Source: Undaria pinnatifida (taxonomy: Eukaryota > Sar > Phaeophyceae > Laminariales > Alariaceae). From it: a stretch of 64,000 nt of DNA. The notes under the pieces were generated by a model. It made no database searches, had not been told where the DNA came from, and saw only the letters and a list, made by a program, of their open reading frames with translations. The DNA lies in assembly GCA_012845835.1 (NCBI GenBank), contig JABAKD010000005.1, forward strand, positions 6,266,655 through 6,330,654. Direction: 5' to 3'. The position numbers were made by a program, and so were the translations under genes. How positions within the stretch are numbered: position 1 is the first letter of the stretch; each line of letters opens with the position of its first letter. Positions 8,662 to 22,289 of the stretch are shown here, one piece after another.

Positions 8662-11600
8662 ATTAATATCATGCTACGATCGATCGTGTTTGCTATCCGT
8701 CAATTTTAACTCTCTTACAAACGTCGTCGGCCTAATATAGGAGATGCCATGGATGTCTACCGCGGTTCATGCCCATTTTAAAGAACAGCGTGATACGATG
8801 TGCCTGGTAGCTTCACGTAGCAGTAGCGACAGCAGTAGTGCCGCAGATAGAAATAGCTATCTGCACTCTACACAGAGTAGTACCAGTACGCGACATGATA
8901 GAGTGCATACCAGATATCATTGCAATTTGGACGTCATGCTCGCTTGATTTTTGCGCCATAAAATATGTACCAAGTACAGCAGTACTATAACATACCAGGC
9001 ACAGAGACGCACAACGGACAGATCACTAACTATTCCCACTAGCTTTGATGATCTAGATCTTTACAAGAAGATCTGTATGAGCTAAAGTTAATGTCACCGG
9101 GTGAGGGGCGTACGATAGGCATGATCTAGCACATATTTTGTCCTGGTTTGGATCCGTACTCCATACACAGATCCTGCACAGCATCTCATTGCGGAAGGTA
9201 CAGGATCATCTACTACTGCTGTCCTGTAGGTGATGTAGATCATGATCTGTCCGAGAGGTGTGCCTCATGATAATGCATGATGATCTCCCTCCGTATTCGA
9301 ATGTTGTTTCTTACAACGAAAATTGATCTCTACCGGTGCGCTACTTGTTTCTTGCTCGCAGCACCTCACCGAAAGGAGCGCTTGAACACGCCATACGATA
9401 TGAATCTGTTCCTATTGCCAATGCACTGAAAAGGGCGTTGAACAAACCGTACCTGCTGTTCTAGTCTAAAGCGGTACTCACTCGTGGTTACAGGCGGTGG
9501 GCTGTATGTAGGTAGGGAACAACGTGCATATCTTGCGACGCTACCTCTGTCTGGTCAATTGCTACTGGTACGATTAGTCTAGTACTCAACGATTTTTGGT
9601 GGTGTCGCACGATGTGGTGACAACCCATTTAATCTGTCAAGCGCTTTGCGACTCATGTCTAGTTGCAGGGTCTCCTCGAGAGTGCCCTCTGAGAAGCTGG
9701 AGTTCTTGACAGGTGAACTGAACTCAGTCGTTCGTGTTTCTATACAATATGTCATAGCTCATTTTTAAACCCCCTCTAGACTATAATACCGCCTTTCTTT
9801 GGGCAATGTACGAAAACCAGCAAGATAGTCTAGATGTATATTTTTTTCTTTTTCTTTTTTTCGCGAACACGAAACGGCAAAGATTTTGGATTCGGATCTG
9901 CCCCGACTTCAACGCTTGGCCCTTCACCACCTTCACCGCCTCTCTCCATCTGCGAGCTCTGCAACCTTCTACGTACGCGTCGGACATCCTTCTGTCAGGT
10001 TTGGCTGCCTCTGTTCATGCTCGTTGGGCGTTGGAAAGGTTGACTTTTGTGCCCTGATCAGATTATCACAGCAGTTTCTGGCGGGTACCCGTTGACCGTA
10101 GTAAATCCGGTATAACAAGGGCCGCATACTGTACGGTGTCGAGAGTTGGACCCTGTCAGTTTTTGGGAGGTGGGAGCCTCCAGCCTGGAGAGCAAGACAC
10201 ATTCGACCAACTGCGAGGGCGAGATGCTCTCGATTGCGAAATGATCTTGCTCGTTGCTCCGCCGCCACGGAAACGCTTGCCTCGTCCCCCGAAGCATGGA
10301 CGCAGCCTCGGGGCATGCACCTCGTATACGCATGGTGCCACAGGAACACAACAGACAGGTAAAACGTACGAGTGGCGAACTCACTTGAAATATAATATAT
10401 ACAGTGCGATGGGTAGCGTTCTTCTCGGCAAACTAAAGTCATTTGTGATGCTGTACGGGCAAGTCTTTGCTCACTCGACTAGCCGAGCAGCACCACCCGC
10501 AAGGCTACCATTCCAAGGGGCACTGCTCCTGCCTCTGGCATGTACTCGTGCACATCAGCAATCTACTGCCATCGCCATCCCGAAGGTTGCAGCGCTTCAA
10601 GCCCGCTCTGTGATAACGCGTTTTCCTTGTAAAGCGCTCTTGATGATTTTTTTTTCGCATCAGGTATAGTCTAGACTACTACAGCAGCAGCATTCGTAGT
10701 TTGCGGCAGAAGCTGCAGGGGTCCTGGCGTAGCTCATGTCCAGGCATCACCATCCCTTGATCTCGAACCGCGAAGTCGTCCCCAAAGGTGGCGTATCCTT
10801 TTATCGCCATACTCCGATCGGGTTCGACCACCGATTGCATTGCTCTACGATTACAAGCTCGCTCGTACACATAGACTAGACTATGTGTTTAGGCTATGAT
10901 ATTGCTGCGAAGCGAGACTGATATACTATGATACAGCGGAAAGCATAACAAGCAATCCATGCACTCAAGGCCGAAGCAATAAAATGCACCCCAAATTATA
11001 TTTCGCGATTCGGGTCCTTGATCAGTATCTTTTGCGTAACCTGGTACACAGCAGTAGACCAAGGCATGAAGGATATATTCACTGGGGTGACCGCTTGTGC
11101 CACGAGGGCGGGCGCCACACGCGACAGATCTCGAAAAAAAATAGATCGACGGGGAGGCTCAAGATGCGGTCGACCGCTGCCAAGGTATACCAAAAGTAAC
11201 ACTGCTGTGGCATGAACGAAGTATCAACTTTTCGACGCAACAGACAGTAAGTATAATGCTACTCTTTTTGTCGGAGTGAATCGTTAGTATGTGAACGGGC
11301 AACGACCTGCCTCACAGAAACAGCCACTCTGTTCTATGAATATTAATAACGATACTAATATGCTGTACAGTTGTACCTGATGCCTGTGGTACATTCTTTG
11401 CCAAGTTTTTTGTCGTTACGTCAACTTTCTAGTTCCAGTCGTGGGGGGTTTCATCCTCAGCAGCTTTCGGGACAAGCCATGGTAACAGGCGGGTGCCATC
11501 TTTTCTCCCCTCCCAGACCTACATTTATTTTTTATCCCGAAGAGGGTTCTGCATTGCCACTTCTCATCGGTTTGCACCGAAATTTGCCAACGCGCGCTCT

Positions 11601-11780
11601 CGCGCCTTTCGGCATGCCATTTTTTGAAGAAGGAATCACTTGCTAGGCTCGAACGCATCACGAAATCGACTTTGCTTACCACTGTATACCAGGTACTAGG
11701 TATCGGAGTATAAAATAGTAGTTACACTACGAGGTTGCCACAAACAATAGACCGCCGAAGGTTCAGAGAAGCGCAGAGTA
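8662..11780. repeat. Old 3.1-kb duplicated block, copy 1
   Basis: The block is collinear with 32613-38500 after removing two insertions from the latter. Matching landmarks include CATGCCCATTTTAAAG, GCTCGCAGCACCTC, CGTGGTTACAGGCGGTGG, CCCGACTTCAACGCTTGGC, GCTACCGTTCC-type text and GACCGCCGAAG. Identity is roughly 80-85% by eye, with many small indels. No domain is recognised on either strand and the open frames are not conserved between copies, so I consider it non-coding, possibly an unknown large transposon or an old segmental duplication. It begins right after the copia element and ends near GACCGCCGAAGG. Confidence 0.75.
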
Positions 11781-12430
11781 AAGCCACAAATTATCGAAAT
11801 GGTGAAATAGGGGTTGGTTGACGACGCAAAGGTAAAATGCTGGCACGAAACTAGCTGAGAGGCACACACTCGAGCACCACAATTAACAACGGAAAAGCAC
11901 GCACATGTCGGTGGGTCGGACGTCTACAGCCTACCTTGAAATCACAACTTGCACCCTACAGACATCCAACGATGATCATTATACAACATCTCGTGGCAAG
12001 CGACGCCCGATGCAAACCTTTGTTCCGTGGCATATATTGCGTTTGAATAAAACCACTCGCAGTACATCACAGTGACTACCAGGCACCTACTTGCAAGTCC
12101 GGTGGGGGGTCCTCACTACCAATCCGGTGCCGCGCATCCATAGCCAGGCTCTCGATTTCGCCGGTGCAAACCTCTCTACCACCCCGCCCGTTCGCGTCCG
12201 TCACATTTTGCTATGCTACCGCCAGAAACACCAACTAAGCACTACTACAAACCCGTAACAAATATGAGACAACAAGTCAAGCAACAACGCGCCATTCAAC
12301 TAGCAGGCCGATTTCGGGTTGTGCAGAATGATACCGAAGACGAAGTACAATGGTTGAACTGCAGTCGCAACAAAGGTGACGATCACTAAAATGACGTAAC
12401 TAATGTACTGCATACTGACACAAGAAAACT
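11781..12430. other. No recognisable gene
   Basis: Ordinary-looking non-repetitive sequence with no frame or motif I can support. Confidence 0.5.
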
Positions 12431-12469
12431 AGAAGGTATTGAAGGGGTGATACATATTTGTTGGCTTAT

Positions 12470-12620
12470 TTTCCCGATGTCCCACGGGACTCTTAACGAC
12501 GGGCATCCCATGGGCATCCGATAAGGACATCCCATGGGACATCCCGTAGGCATACCACAAGACATCTTGGGGGTCCCGTGGGCATCCTATAGCACGTCCC
12601 ATGGGCATCCAATAAAATAT
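12470..12620. repeat. Degenerate GGGCATCCCATGG minisatellite
   Basis: At least eight imperfect units around CATCCCATGGG(C/A), spaced about 12-24 bp, many centred on the palindrome CCCATGGG. No larger unit is obvious. Confidence 0.75.
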
Positions 12621-12985
12621 GTTGGGCATCTGTGGAAGAGTCGTGGTGCCGGGAAGGTGTGAGGGAAGGGACGCAGGGGTATCAGCTTCGCTTGGAGACA
12701 GCACCAGTTCTTATTTGTACATTTCATATTGTTTGCGTTGAGCTATGAGAATCCTCGAGGAGACAGGAAAGGAGGAGTGAGAGCATGGGGGTGGGGTGAG
12801 GCTCACAGAGTTCGCTTCCCCCCATCATTGCTGCTGTGCTCTCTTCTGGACCTTTACCTATGGAACGTACAAGGAACGTTCTCCCAGATGTTCTATATTC
12901 CCATGAGCGCTCAATGCGCTTACATCTATCTATCTTGTCTAGAGGAGGAATGTTTCATTACCGAGAACACTCTTGTGGTATAAGC
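12621..12985. other. No recognisable gene before the gap
   Basis: Nothing convincing; open frames here run into the N block artificially. Confidence 0.5.
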
Positions 12986-13485
12986 NNNNNNNNNNNNNNN
13001 NNNNNNNNNNNNNNNNNNNNNNNNNNNNNNNNNNNNNNNNNNNNNNNNNNNNNNNNNNNNNNNNNNNNNNNNNNNNNNNNNNNNNNNNNNNNNNNNNNNN
13101 NNNNNNNNNNNNNNNNNNNNNNNNNNNNNNNNNNNNNNNNNNNNNNNNNNNNNNNNNNNNNNNNNNNNNNNNNNNNNNNNNNNNNNNNNNNNNNNNNNNN
13201 NNNNNNNNNNNNNNNNNNNNNNNNNNNNNNNNNNNNNNNNNNNNNNNNNNNNNNNNNNNNNNNNNNNNNNNNNNNNNNNNNNNNNNNNNNNNNNNNNNNN
13301 NNNNNNNNNNNNNNNNNNNNNNNNNNNNNNNNNNNNNNNNNNNNNNNNNNNNNNNNNNNNNNNNNNNNNNNNNNNNNNNNNNNNNNNNNNNNNNNNNNNN
13401 NNNNNNNNNNNNNNNNNNNNNNNNNNNNNNNNNNNNNNNNNNNNNNNNNNNNNNNNNNNNNNNNNNNNNNNNNNNNNNNNNNNNN
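12986..13485. other. Assembly gap, 500 N
   Basis: Exactly 500 undefined bases, a round number typical of an arbitrary or estimated scaffold gap. Reading frames crossing it are artefacts. The segmental-duplication copy A begins at the first base after it. Confidence 0.99.
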
Positions 13486-14870
13486 TCGATTGGTACTGTT
13501 GCCGCCCCGGGTAAGTCTAGAAATGGTATGTTCCAAGCAAGCAAAACGTATGGAGCCTCGTACGCTGATTCGCGCAAATGGTTCCTTACGATCACACCCA
13601 CGCGCGCGGGGAATTGTTTTCCTTCATTGCTCTTGCAGAGCAAAAGGTCGGAAGTAGGGCCAATGGGTACCATTAGCGGCGAAGCTTGCTCCAGGCACGA
13701 AATGTACGAACGACATGTAAAGGTTGTGTACGGTATGTGCAGTATGGACAGTTAGTGCACAGTGTGTATGGTGTACACGGGATGTGGGGCATGCAAAATA
13801 TTACCCATGTGAACAGCCAGCAGTGATTACCATGGAACGATGATCTATTGTAGAGGTACAAAACCTGGAGGGTAAGCGCCGCAGTCCGCGTGGGTTTCAC
13901 TCGTAATACTCTTGTTTTTGCCACCCGATAATGTTTTGCTTATCCGACCATGTGTACATGGCTCGATCCTTTAGACGGTATCAACCTTCTAAAGGGAGAG
14001 CTTGCCACGAACGAAAACGATGGAAAATACGAGCAAGACCCCGGAAAACGAACATTATTACAAAACGGCCAGTCTTACACGCTTCCTGAAGCCAAGTGTT
14101 ACCATAGCGCTTGAGACGTACATGCACCCCCCTGTATAGGCCTGCCTGCCAAACAGCCCTACTCATGTGCTCTGTGTGGTGTCGGGTAGGTGCGTCGAAT
14201 AATGGTCGGTGGGCGGCTGAGTGTGTGGATGTTGATGCTGTTGTTAGTGTTGGTGGTGGTGGTAGGTGGGTGAGTGAGGGGGAGGGTGGGTGGGTCCACC
14301 AGTAGACACGGTTATCACACGTCCTGCGGTTGATAACGCTCGACAAGCCGTGCAGAGGTTAGAGGCGGGACAGCGATGAACTAGTCGTGATGATCGAGCA
14401 ACCCGTTCGCGCTGTGGGTAACAGGTTGTTATAGTAGGGAGAAGTCCATCGCGCTCCACCTGATGCAAGCGGAGCTTCCCAAGCACCAACATCGTGACCC
14501 GCCCTCAACAAGCCAGGAACGCCGACGGACACGGGAATCCCGTCGGGTCCCGCTGTCGTGTCTTTCGAAAGGAAGATCTCGGAATATGCCAAAACGAAAA
14601 CAATTTAGTTGGGAGAACTCAGAAATCGAAGAAGATCGCAAAATGGCCAGTCCCAAAAGCCGTCCGACGCGAGGTGCTAAGAGGCTGCTTGGGTCGTACT
14701 CGTGTTCCTTTGCGGGACCCCTTATTAAATGCATCCACTGGCAGACGCCCGGGTAAGAATAGGTTCACAGAAGGGCCATCTTAATGTAAAGCAGAGAAAG
14801 GGAAATGTATACATTATCGTCGCCCCGTGGGAGCTCGTACGAGAAGGGCCAGTCAAGGCATCACCCAATG

Positions 14871-14975
14871 GATATCATCAATATAGAAACATCCATATTG
14901 TATCGGTGGAAACCCCAACAAATAAATGCGGTTACATGTATATCTTGTCACCGAGTACGTGAGCATCCCCAACAG
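14871..14975. repeat. Flanking direct repeat, possible LTR remnant (left, copy A)
   Basis: About 100 bp similar (roughly 80-85% by eye) and in the same orientation as 19112-19211, for example ATATTGTATC/GTATTGTATC, GCGGTTACATGTA and CACCGAGTACGTGAGCATC. The pair brackets the degenerate minus-strand copia element, so degraded LTR ends are one explanation. In copy B it lies at 51117-51221. Confidence 0.55.
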
Positions 14976-15279
14976 CCCCTCTGCTCCCTTCTCGGGGAAC
15001 CAAATAACACAGCATCGCTCGTCATACCACGGTTATTCAAAGCAAGACAATTATGAATTCCAATTCAATAGTACACTCAAAACCCAAATACCACACAAAA
15101 ATTGAATCTCAGATTGAATCCAAACCAACACAATGTAGTGATCTTAACTCCAACATCAACCCGGTAATGACCACTCAGCTGCCATAACTAGGGGGGTCTG
15201 CCCCAGTAATCAAACGGTCGTCAGCTGTTGAAACAGGGTTGAACGGTAACTCCAAGATCTTCACAGACTCAAACACAAA

Positions 15280-15700
15280 CCTCAAATATCAAAAACAGAA
15301 CATCATATTCCGTAATCAGAGTATCATAATCCAAAACGTAGCGTGTCAAAATCTCAAAAGCTAACCTGAAAACTAAAAAATTGAACCTGGAAGCTCAAAA
15401 CGAGAATAGCAAAAGACAAAAGTAGAATCTCAGATATAAAAACCGGAATCTGAAAAGCTCAAAAATATTATCTCAAATGTAAAAACCAGGATGTCAAAGC
15501 TCAAGTTCAAAATATCAAAACGCGAATAACTATCGCCAGGTATATGAACGAGAATCTGAAAGCTCGAAAAATAATCTCAAAGCTCGAAACCAACATATCA
15601 AAAGTCGAAAACAGAATACCAAAGCTCGAATTCACAATATCAAAACTCGAAAGCAGAATCTCAAAGCGCAAACGCCAGAATCCCAGGTATCAAAATATAA
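15280..15700. repeat. AATCTCAAAGCTCGAAANCAG minisatellite (copy A)
   Basis: Degenerate units of about 18-22 bp built on ATCTCAAAGCTCGAAAACAGAAT. Copy B equivalent is 51526-51946. The open frame over it (15544-15846) is repeat-encoded and I do not call it a gene. Confidence 0.8.
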
Positions 15701-15835
15701 CCAACTCAAAAACAAAAGCCATATTTCACGCGTGCAGTACCGTAATTTATCGAAGGAGTCCACTCAAAAATCACGCTCTCAGTGCTAAATCCACTCGTAT
15801 TCATGACAAAATTCCTGTGAAAACGGAAGGATTCC

Positions 15836-18800
15836 TTGCTAACTAAGGGGTTTCGTCAAGAATTCAGCGTGCTGGCATCTCGACTGCAACTGAGAGGATC
15901 TAAACTCTCCCTTCTCGGCAAGCTCTCGCAGGAAGTGGTGACGTGCATCGATGTGCTTCGAGTTAGAGTTGGCTACGGCGTCAACCCCCCATGTGAATCG
16001 CACCGTTGTTGTCCTCAAAAACCCGGATGCACGGGTCCCAAAAAACGGGCAAGAGAAACTCCAGACAGACCGCAAGAAACGTGCCTCCTTGAAACCTTCC
16101 GCCATCGCAACATACTCCCCCCACTCGAGGAGAGTGTGGTGCACTTCTGCGTCCTAGAAATCCATTGGATGGCCGCACCCCCACGCATCACAGCTCCACC
16201 CTATACAGACGTCGGCTTAGTTTCCTTGGGAGCATAGTCTGCATCCGCATAAACCACCAGCTCAAGTTTTCCACAAGTCCTCACAAACCGGTCACATATC
16301 TCTTTACGTCCTACCGCAAAATCATGTCATCCACGTGCACGACTGCAATAACGGAGACAGACCCTTCTTTGATCAATCTCAGAACACAGGGGTCCGGCAA
16401 GGCTCTGCTCAAACTCAAGACTCTTCAGACGGGCGACCAGGTGTCTGTGCCAACACCTCGACGCTTGCTTCAGACCGTAGACTGCGATTAAGGCGTACTA
16501 CTTTACCTGATAAAGCTCTATTGGCACTCGCATCAACACCACCTATTTCAGCTCGGCCTGGACAAACGCCTGTTTAAGATCAAAATGATACAGATCTAAT
16601 TGCAACTCGCATGCAATAGCAGGCATCAAACGAATGCAAGGCGCGGCGGGGGTTGAGAGGGTCTCACTGTAGTCAACTCCCGGGCGTTGGCTAAATCTTC
16701 TAGCTACCAGTCGCGCTTTCGCCTTCACTACCTTACCTGTTCCATCTGACGTCCACGTGAAGACCCACTTGGTCGATGCCACGTTCCCGACTTTTAGCTG
16801 CTAAGCTATTCTGAATGTTTCCGCCCCTTGAAGCCCAGAGAGCTCCTGGTCTGTCGCATACATCTATACTCCGAGTCCGTAGCCTCTTGGTATGTCGCGG
16901 GCTCCGAACGCTCGCTCGCATGGCAGGCTGGTATGGGAGGGGGGCTGTTGGGTGGGCGCTGGTTGTAGAGGGCATGGTCGGTTGGCCCCGCAGCAGTCGT
17001 CGCTTTGTGGTACGCTCTCGTCCTCGCGCGTGTCGTCGCGGTTGCAAGAGCTCACTGTCTCGGAGACTCACGTCAATCTGAGGGTTTTCGGTCCCCGGTG
17101 GGGATGACGGCGACATCAGCCCCGGTGGCGCCGGCGTCATCACCGGCGCCATCTAATGATGGCGCCGTTGCCATCGCCGGCGTTACCGGCAGCACCGTTT
17201 GCACCTGTTTCATCGGCGGCACGTACCTGACGTGTCAACCGGCCTCCCACGCCTCCGCTGCGGCAACCGTCACCGTGTCAATCCCAGCCGCCATGATCGG
17301 CGCGCGCTCCACCTCCCGTGACATCCCGCGTATCGCTTGTTAGGCCTGATGACGTGAGGACCATGACGGAGTCCCGCGGGTGGTTCCGCCCCCTGTTGTG
17401 GTAGAAGCACCTCTCCGCCGTGGGCTCCGACTTGTTGGCGCGTTGAACGCGGCGGAACCCGAGCTGCATGAACGCGAGGGTGTTGACCGGCGGCGGTCTC
17501 CCAAAATAGGCTTCGTACGGCAACATGTAGCCAGCGTTGGCCGTGGTCGCCGTGGTGTTGAGGCAATCGTTCATATAGATGGCCGCCTCCGCCCAGAAAC
17601 GGTCAACGTGCGGGAGTTGCCCAGGGAACAGCCGGGGGGCCTCAATGCAAGAGGCCTATTGCCTGCTTGGATCAAGCCGAGCCCGCGCTCGACCACGCCG
17701 TTGTGCTTCGGCCCATTTAACCCCGTGTGCTCATGGCGGATGGTCGTATACCTACAGCTCGTCGCCAACATCTCATTCGTGAACTCCGCCCCGTTGTCCG
17801 TTCGGAAGCATTTGACGGCGTCCCCGATGTCGGTCAGAATTTTCGTCGTTGCCGCGGACACGTCGACGGCGCTCTTGCTCCTGAAGGGGTACATCCATCC
17901 CATGCGTGTCACGTCATCCTAGAACCGAATCAGGTACAGAGCCGCCCCAAGGGCCGACACGGTCAACGAAAACGCGCTTCAGGGATTGGGTCATCCGAGA
18001 GGAAGTCGCCGTCGGCACCGACGCACGCCTACTCTTCGCCTGCACGCACCCACTGCAGGTAAGCAGGGTCCCCGTCAGCTTAATGTGAGGCTGCCCGGCC
18101 GTCTCGCGTAAGAGAACCTCGTGGGCGTGGGCGTTGAACAGGTGAAAAACGTTGATGTCCACCTCCTTAAAACGTCGAACGCCCAGGATGAGCACGACAG
18201 CAGCAATCGCCGGGCGTAACGCAGGGGGAGAGGGGGGTGTGGCGCTCTACCGGGCGGTGAGTCTGCGATGGTACTGAGGCAACACGCACCATCGGGGGAA
18301 ACATAGGAGGGAAAGCCTCAACCGCTACTGCGGAATCTTTTGCTGCCCCCAACCCCGACGCCGGTGGCAATGGGTGGTAGCGCCGGCGTCCTCACCGGCG
18401 GCCTCAACTTCAGATGCCGGCGGGCGGGGGTTCAATGGGGGGTACGCTGCCGCTATCGATCGGCCTACCGCTACCATCATCCCCGTCGACGGTGGCATTG
18501 TACCGATGCGGGAACAAAATGGGGGGGTGGGGATCTCTATTGCTGCTGCAGTGCCTATTGCCGCCCCCACCCCCGGCGCCGGTGGCATGGGTGGTAGCGC
18601 CGGCGTCCTCATCGGCGGCACCATCTCAGATATCGTCGCATGGGGGTTACACGGGGGTATTCTGCCGACACCGATCCGCCTACCGCCACCATCATCCCCC
18701 GGCGGCGGTGTTATGGGTAGAGATGCCGGCGTCCTCACCGGCAGCATCACCACCGATACCGGCGCACGAGGGGGTTAGCTGGGCCGTCAACGCAGTTGCG

Positions 18801-19162
18801 CCAAGCACACGGTATCGGGGGGGGGGGGTTAGGCGCGCCGCGTTTAGGCGGGAACCTGCACTATCCTTGGGAAAAGTTAGACGGCCACCCAACAGGTGGA
18901 CACCTGTCGCGTCGAGGGCGATTTTCTGGTTGACCTGGACAGTGTGCAGTGACAACAAGTTAACCGACATGGTAGGAACGTACGATACACTCTCCAGGGT
19001 CACGCGTACGTCTTCGTTGCTGTGAAAAACCAAGTCCAAGCTCCCCAAGAACTCTACTACTAGGGGGATACCATCAGTGTAGCGTTCTCGGGGGAAAGGG
19101 GGCACAGGACGGAAATCATCAATGTATACACATCCGTATTGTATCTGTGGAAAGCGCAACAA
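15836..19162 (-). pseudogene. Degenerate Ty1/copia polyprotein, copy A
   Basis: Read right to left: a protease C-terminal part (SYVPTMSVNLLSLH; 19000-18850), a proline-rich repeat linker (about 18770-18250), HHCC finger (HLFNAHAHE ... CSGCVQAK; 18140-18010), integrase core (FRTDNGAEF, GPKHNGVVER; 17912-17660), a linker, RT N-terminal half (KWVFTW, ARLVARR, HFDLKQAFVQ; 16780-16543), VHVDD and FAVGRK in shifted frames near 16330-16300, then RNase H (EYVAMAEG, HIDARHHFLREL; 16140-15840). Gag and the protease active site are not found. The RT thumb/connection is missing, joining the end of RT directly to RNase H. Copy A has a 1-bp deletion near 17658 that frameshifts integrase, which copy B lacks. 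Confidence 0.9.
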
Positions 19163-19211
19163 ATGCGGTTACATGTAGATCTCGTCACCGAGTACGTGAG
19201 CATCATCAACA
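19112..19211. repeat. Flanking direct repeat, possible LTR remnant (right, copy A)
   Basis: Partner of 14871-14975. It abuts the upstream (minus-strand) end of the protease remnant, and is itself part of a minus-strand open frame that continues upstream into unrecognised protein text (FTWSKGVDD, FPQIQYGCVYIDDF). Copy B equivalent is 55356-55455. Confidence 0.55.
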
Positions 19212-19214
19212 CCC

Positions 19215-22200
19215 TTGCTCCATGTAAAAATCGACATTCCAAGTAAGATGCCATCGTGTGCCTGCAATCCGTATTTGGGGTTTTTACAAGAAAACACCTT
19301 GACCGTTCTGGCACGTGTCCGGACTCTCCCGTACTGGCTTAGTGAAAGAGCGTCGGCAGATAACGCTACCTCCTTCGTCTGGTAATGATGACAATGACTC
19401 ACAGCGGACGGTGTCTCCACAGTCATGTTCAATGCCCGCGATTATCAGTAGACGTACCCGTGAGAATGGTTCAGGACATTGTCAGGGTATAGTATAGACG
19501 AAGAGACCGCTATTCCACAGATAAGCGTATCGTTCGGATGCTTGCAAGTTGTGCGAATAGGTTCTGGGACCGTTGTGGGGAAATGCCAGCTGCATGGGAG
19601 TGCCGTTTCCGCAGGGAAGGTTTGGAGCCCGACTCGGGCTAACCCCTTGCGAACTTTACCCACGGTTCTGGGGACGAAGCAGTTAGAATTAGACCATGAA
19701 CGGGTCACTTTTACGAGACGCAAAACGTCCACTAGTGTAATACAGGACGCAAATAGACAGGAGGGCACGCAATATTTACAGTCTACTGGTGTGCCTCTGC
19801 CCATTCAGCGTTGGTGAAAATGACCGGGGTACTGCGTTCGACAACACAACCTATGGTAAAGGGTAGCGCCCTGGGCCAAAAAAAAAAACGCAGCCCCAGC
19901 AGCACGTATTGACGACAAGCGGAAAATCGGGTCCTACCATGCATAGAAGAAACAATGCAAATTCTGCTGCTGCCTTTGTGTGGCGTGCCGCCGAAGGTAT
20001 CGGGAAACGGTGCCGAGTTTCGTCGCGGTTGATCATGCTCGAGTGCCGAAGGCGATGTCACAGTCATTGCTGTGCTCGTATGAGCAGCGGGAGAAAACGA
20101 ACGAGGGGGAAAGCGGCCTGAAACACTACGACGGTAAGCAGACTTGGTCAGGAGGCACTACCTCGGAGCGATTTCACTCCAAGCAAGAGTTGCTTTCGTA
20201 GTTACTTTGCGACACGGAAGATAAAAACGGCAACCACGGCTCCTTTCCGCGCGCGTGCGTGTCCACACCGCTGCTGCCGCTAAAAAAAAGGGCTGAAGAA
20301 GAAACAGTTATGAAAAAGCACCAGCTCGTTCGTTCCTCCACAACGACAGGTATTCTCGAAGGTTATCAGACATTAGTCTACACGCACCATCTGCGTCTGT
20401 CCCACAGTAATCAAAGCCAGATGAGCGCAGAAACACCTTCGATCCTTGCCAGCTCCAAGAAAGTGCATCCTAGTTATCTCCCACAGTACAAAAATTTCCC
20501 CATGCCCCTTCTTTGTTTAGACCAGTACATCCAATTCTAGATTAGTGCTGCGCGTGCTATTTAGTTGTGGCACCGTGGCACACAAACGCAACAATGCCCT
20601 CCCATTCCCTGGGAAACCGAAGCTACACGCACCGCATGCAGGAATCACCGCCACCAAACCCGTGGTCAACACAAACGCCCTGGCAACACCAATTACGATG
20701 CCCCAACCATTGCAAGCAATGTTGCCTAGACAGGGCTGTACAGTAGAAGTCACGTCTATTAATAGCGCTTCTTCGCTACGACCCGGACTGCCACAGCAGG
20801 GCACGTGCGTCATGCGGCCGAGTGTTGAGCCCCATTCGCCTATTGCTCGGTCCTTGATCGCCCCCCGTGTCGTCACGTTCCCCTTCTGCTGTTGCACATT
20901 GGGGAACGACGAGAGTGGAGAGCCAAGGGAGGGCGAGGGTTGATTGGTGGATAACGTTCTGGGTGCGAGCGGAAGATTTTGTCGTAAAAGAGCCGGCAGA
21001 CTCCGCCCCAGCACCCTTACATGCCACACACACTGTCCGTCTACACGACTATTCCACGTCACAGTGCTTGTAGGCACAAGTCGGTGTGCCTGCCTTCTGC
21101 GCTACCACGGTAAATCACTCGACAAGAGGCACCGCATACACAGCAGACCCTCCGATCACACCAAGATCAACACCAAGTACCAAAATTAACCTAAACTTAG
21201 AGAATAAAGCATTCGATACCCCACTAGCAACAGAAAAACACGAAACACGCCGCAGAACCAGGGACAAAAACAAAACAGAACAGCAGAATGACATACAGCA
21301 GCAGCCCGCCTCACCTGGTAACCCGCTGTAACGGAGACCAAGTGGGGGGGGGCACGTTCGTATCCCCATTTCCCACCAGCACTGTTAGAATAAGACAATA
21401 ACGAGACGGCATAACCGTAACACGCCCAGTTTCCAGCACCGCCGCCGGTTCCGTCCAAATAGGTGGAGAGGAGGTCGGTGGACACTCCGTGCGGTAGTCA
21501 TAGGCCCTACTTACGAGAAATGGCGACCTTGCGTTTCTCGATCTTCATAGAAGGGCTGCTCCACAAATTGAGTTTGCTGCAAGCACACACCGAAGGAGAC
21601 AAGAGCGAGGGGAGAGATACTCTAAAGAGCCAATATTGGGCATGTACGGTGTCCGTGCATATACATATTTCGCCAGTATCATAGCTCTGCCTTTCACTAC
21701 TTGAGTTCAATACAAGCGTTGAAATATGACCTCAAAGTGGTCGAGACTGATATATATTCAAGATCAACGGCCGAAATGGGTATAACTGGTCATTTTGGAG
21801 ACTAACAAAGTAAACTCCAGGTAAACGTCGACACACACGCCACGAACACTCCGATTGGCCGAATATCATGGATGTTTCAGTCCGACAATTCCCCCTGTGC
21901 ATGTCAAGTAGTCTAGTACGTTTGGTGTTCAACTTTCAACTGCTGTTGGACTGCTTTCGACCAATCAGACGCCATGCAGTGTTCCACCTCACAAACCAGC
22001 TATCCGGAGTGGACGATGGTCCGTACGTGGGAGGTGCGCGCATAATTCACACATACATGCCACGCATGCAGCAGACTGTAGGGTCGTGCAGCGGTCGGTG
22101 GTTTGGAGGTACGAGGAAAGGCATATTGTGGGCCAACGAAAAATGTCATTCAGCCAGGCTATCCAATCTTACACGAAGAACGATACACATATTGTACTCA

Positions 22201-22285
22201 GAATACGATGAGAGAAAGAACCGACAAAGCGAAAGATGCGGCGCGGAGAGCGTTTCTTTCTGGTCGAAAATTACCAAGGTTGTGT
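19215..22285. other. No recognisable gene (copy A)
   Basis: Contains a minus-strand frame of 186 codons (21077-20517) and several shorter ones. None shows a domain or stays aligned between the duplicate copies: copy B has a 21-bp insertion at the matching point (57141-57162), which changes the predicted protein. I cannot support a gene here. Confidence 0.45.
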
Positions 22286-22289
22286 TCGG

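Noticed and set aside
12836..13755. Long open frames (up to 273 codons) across the N gap
   Set aside because: They exist only because N is translated as X; the flanking real sequence is not coding.
20517..21077. 186-codon minus-strand frame
   Set aside because: A 21-bp difference and frame change in copy B alter the predicted protein, and no domain or splice logic supports it.
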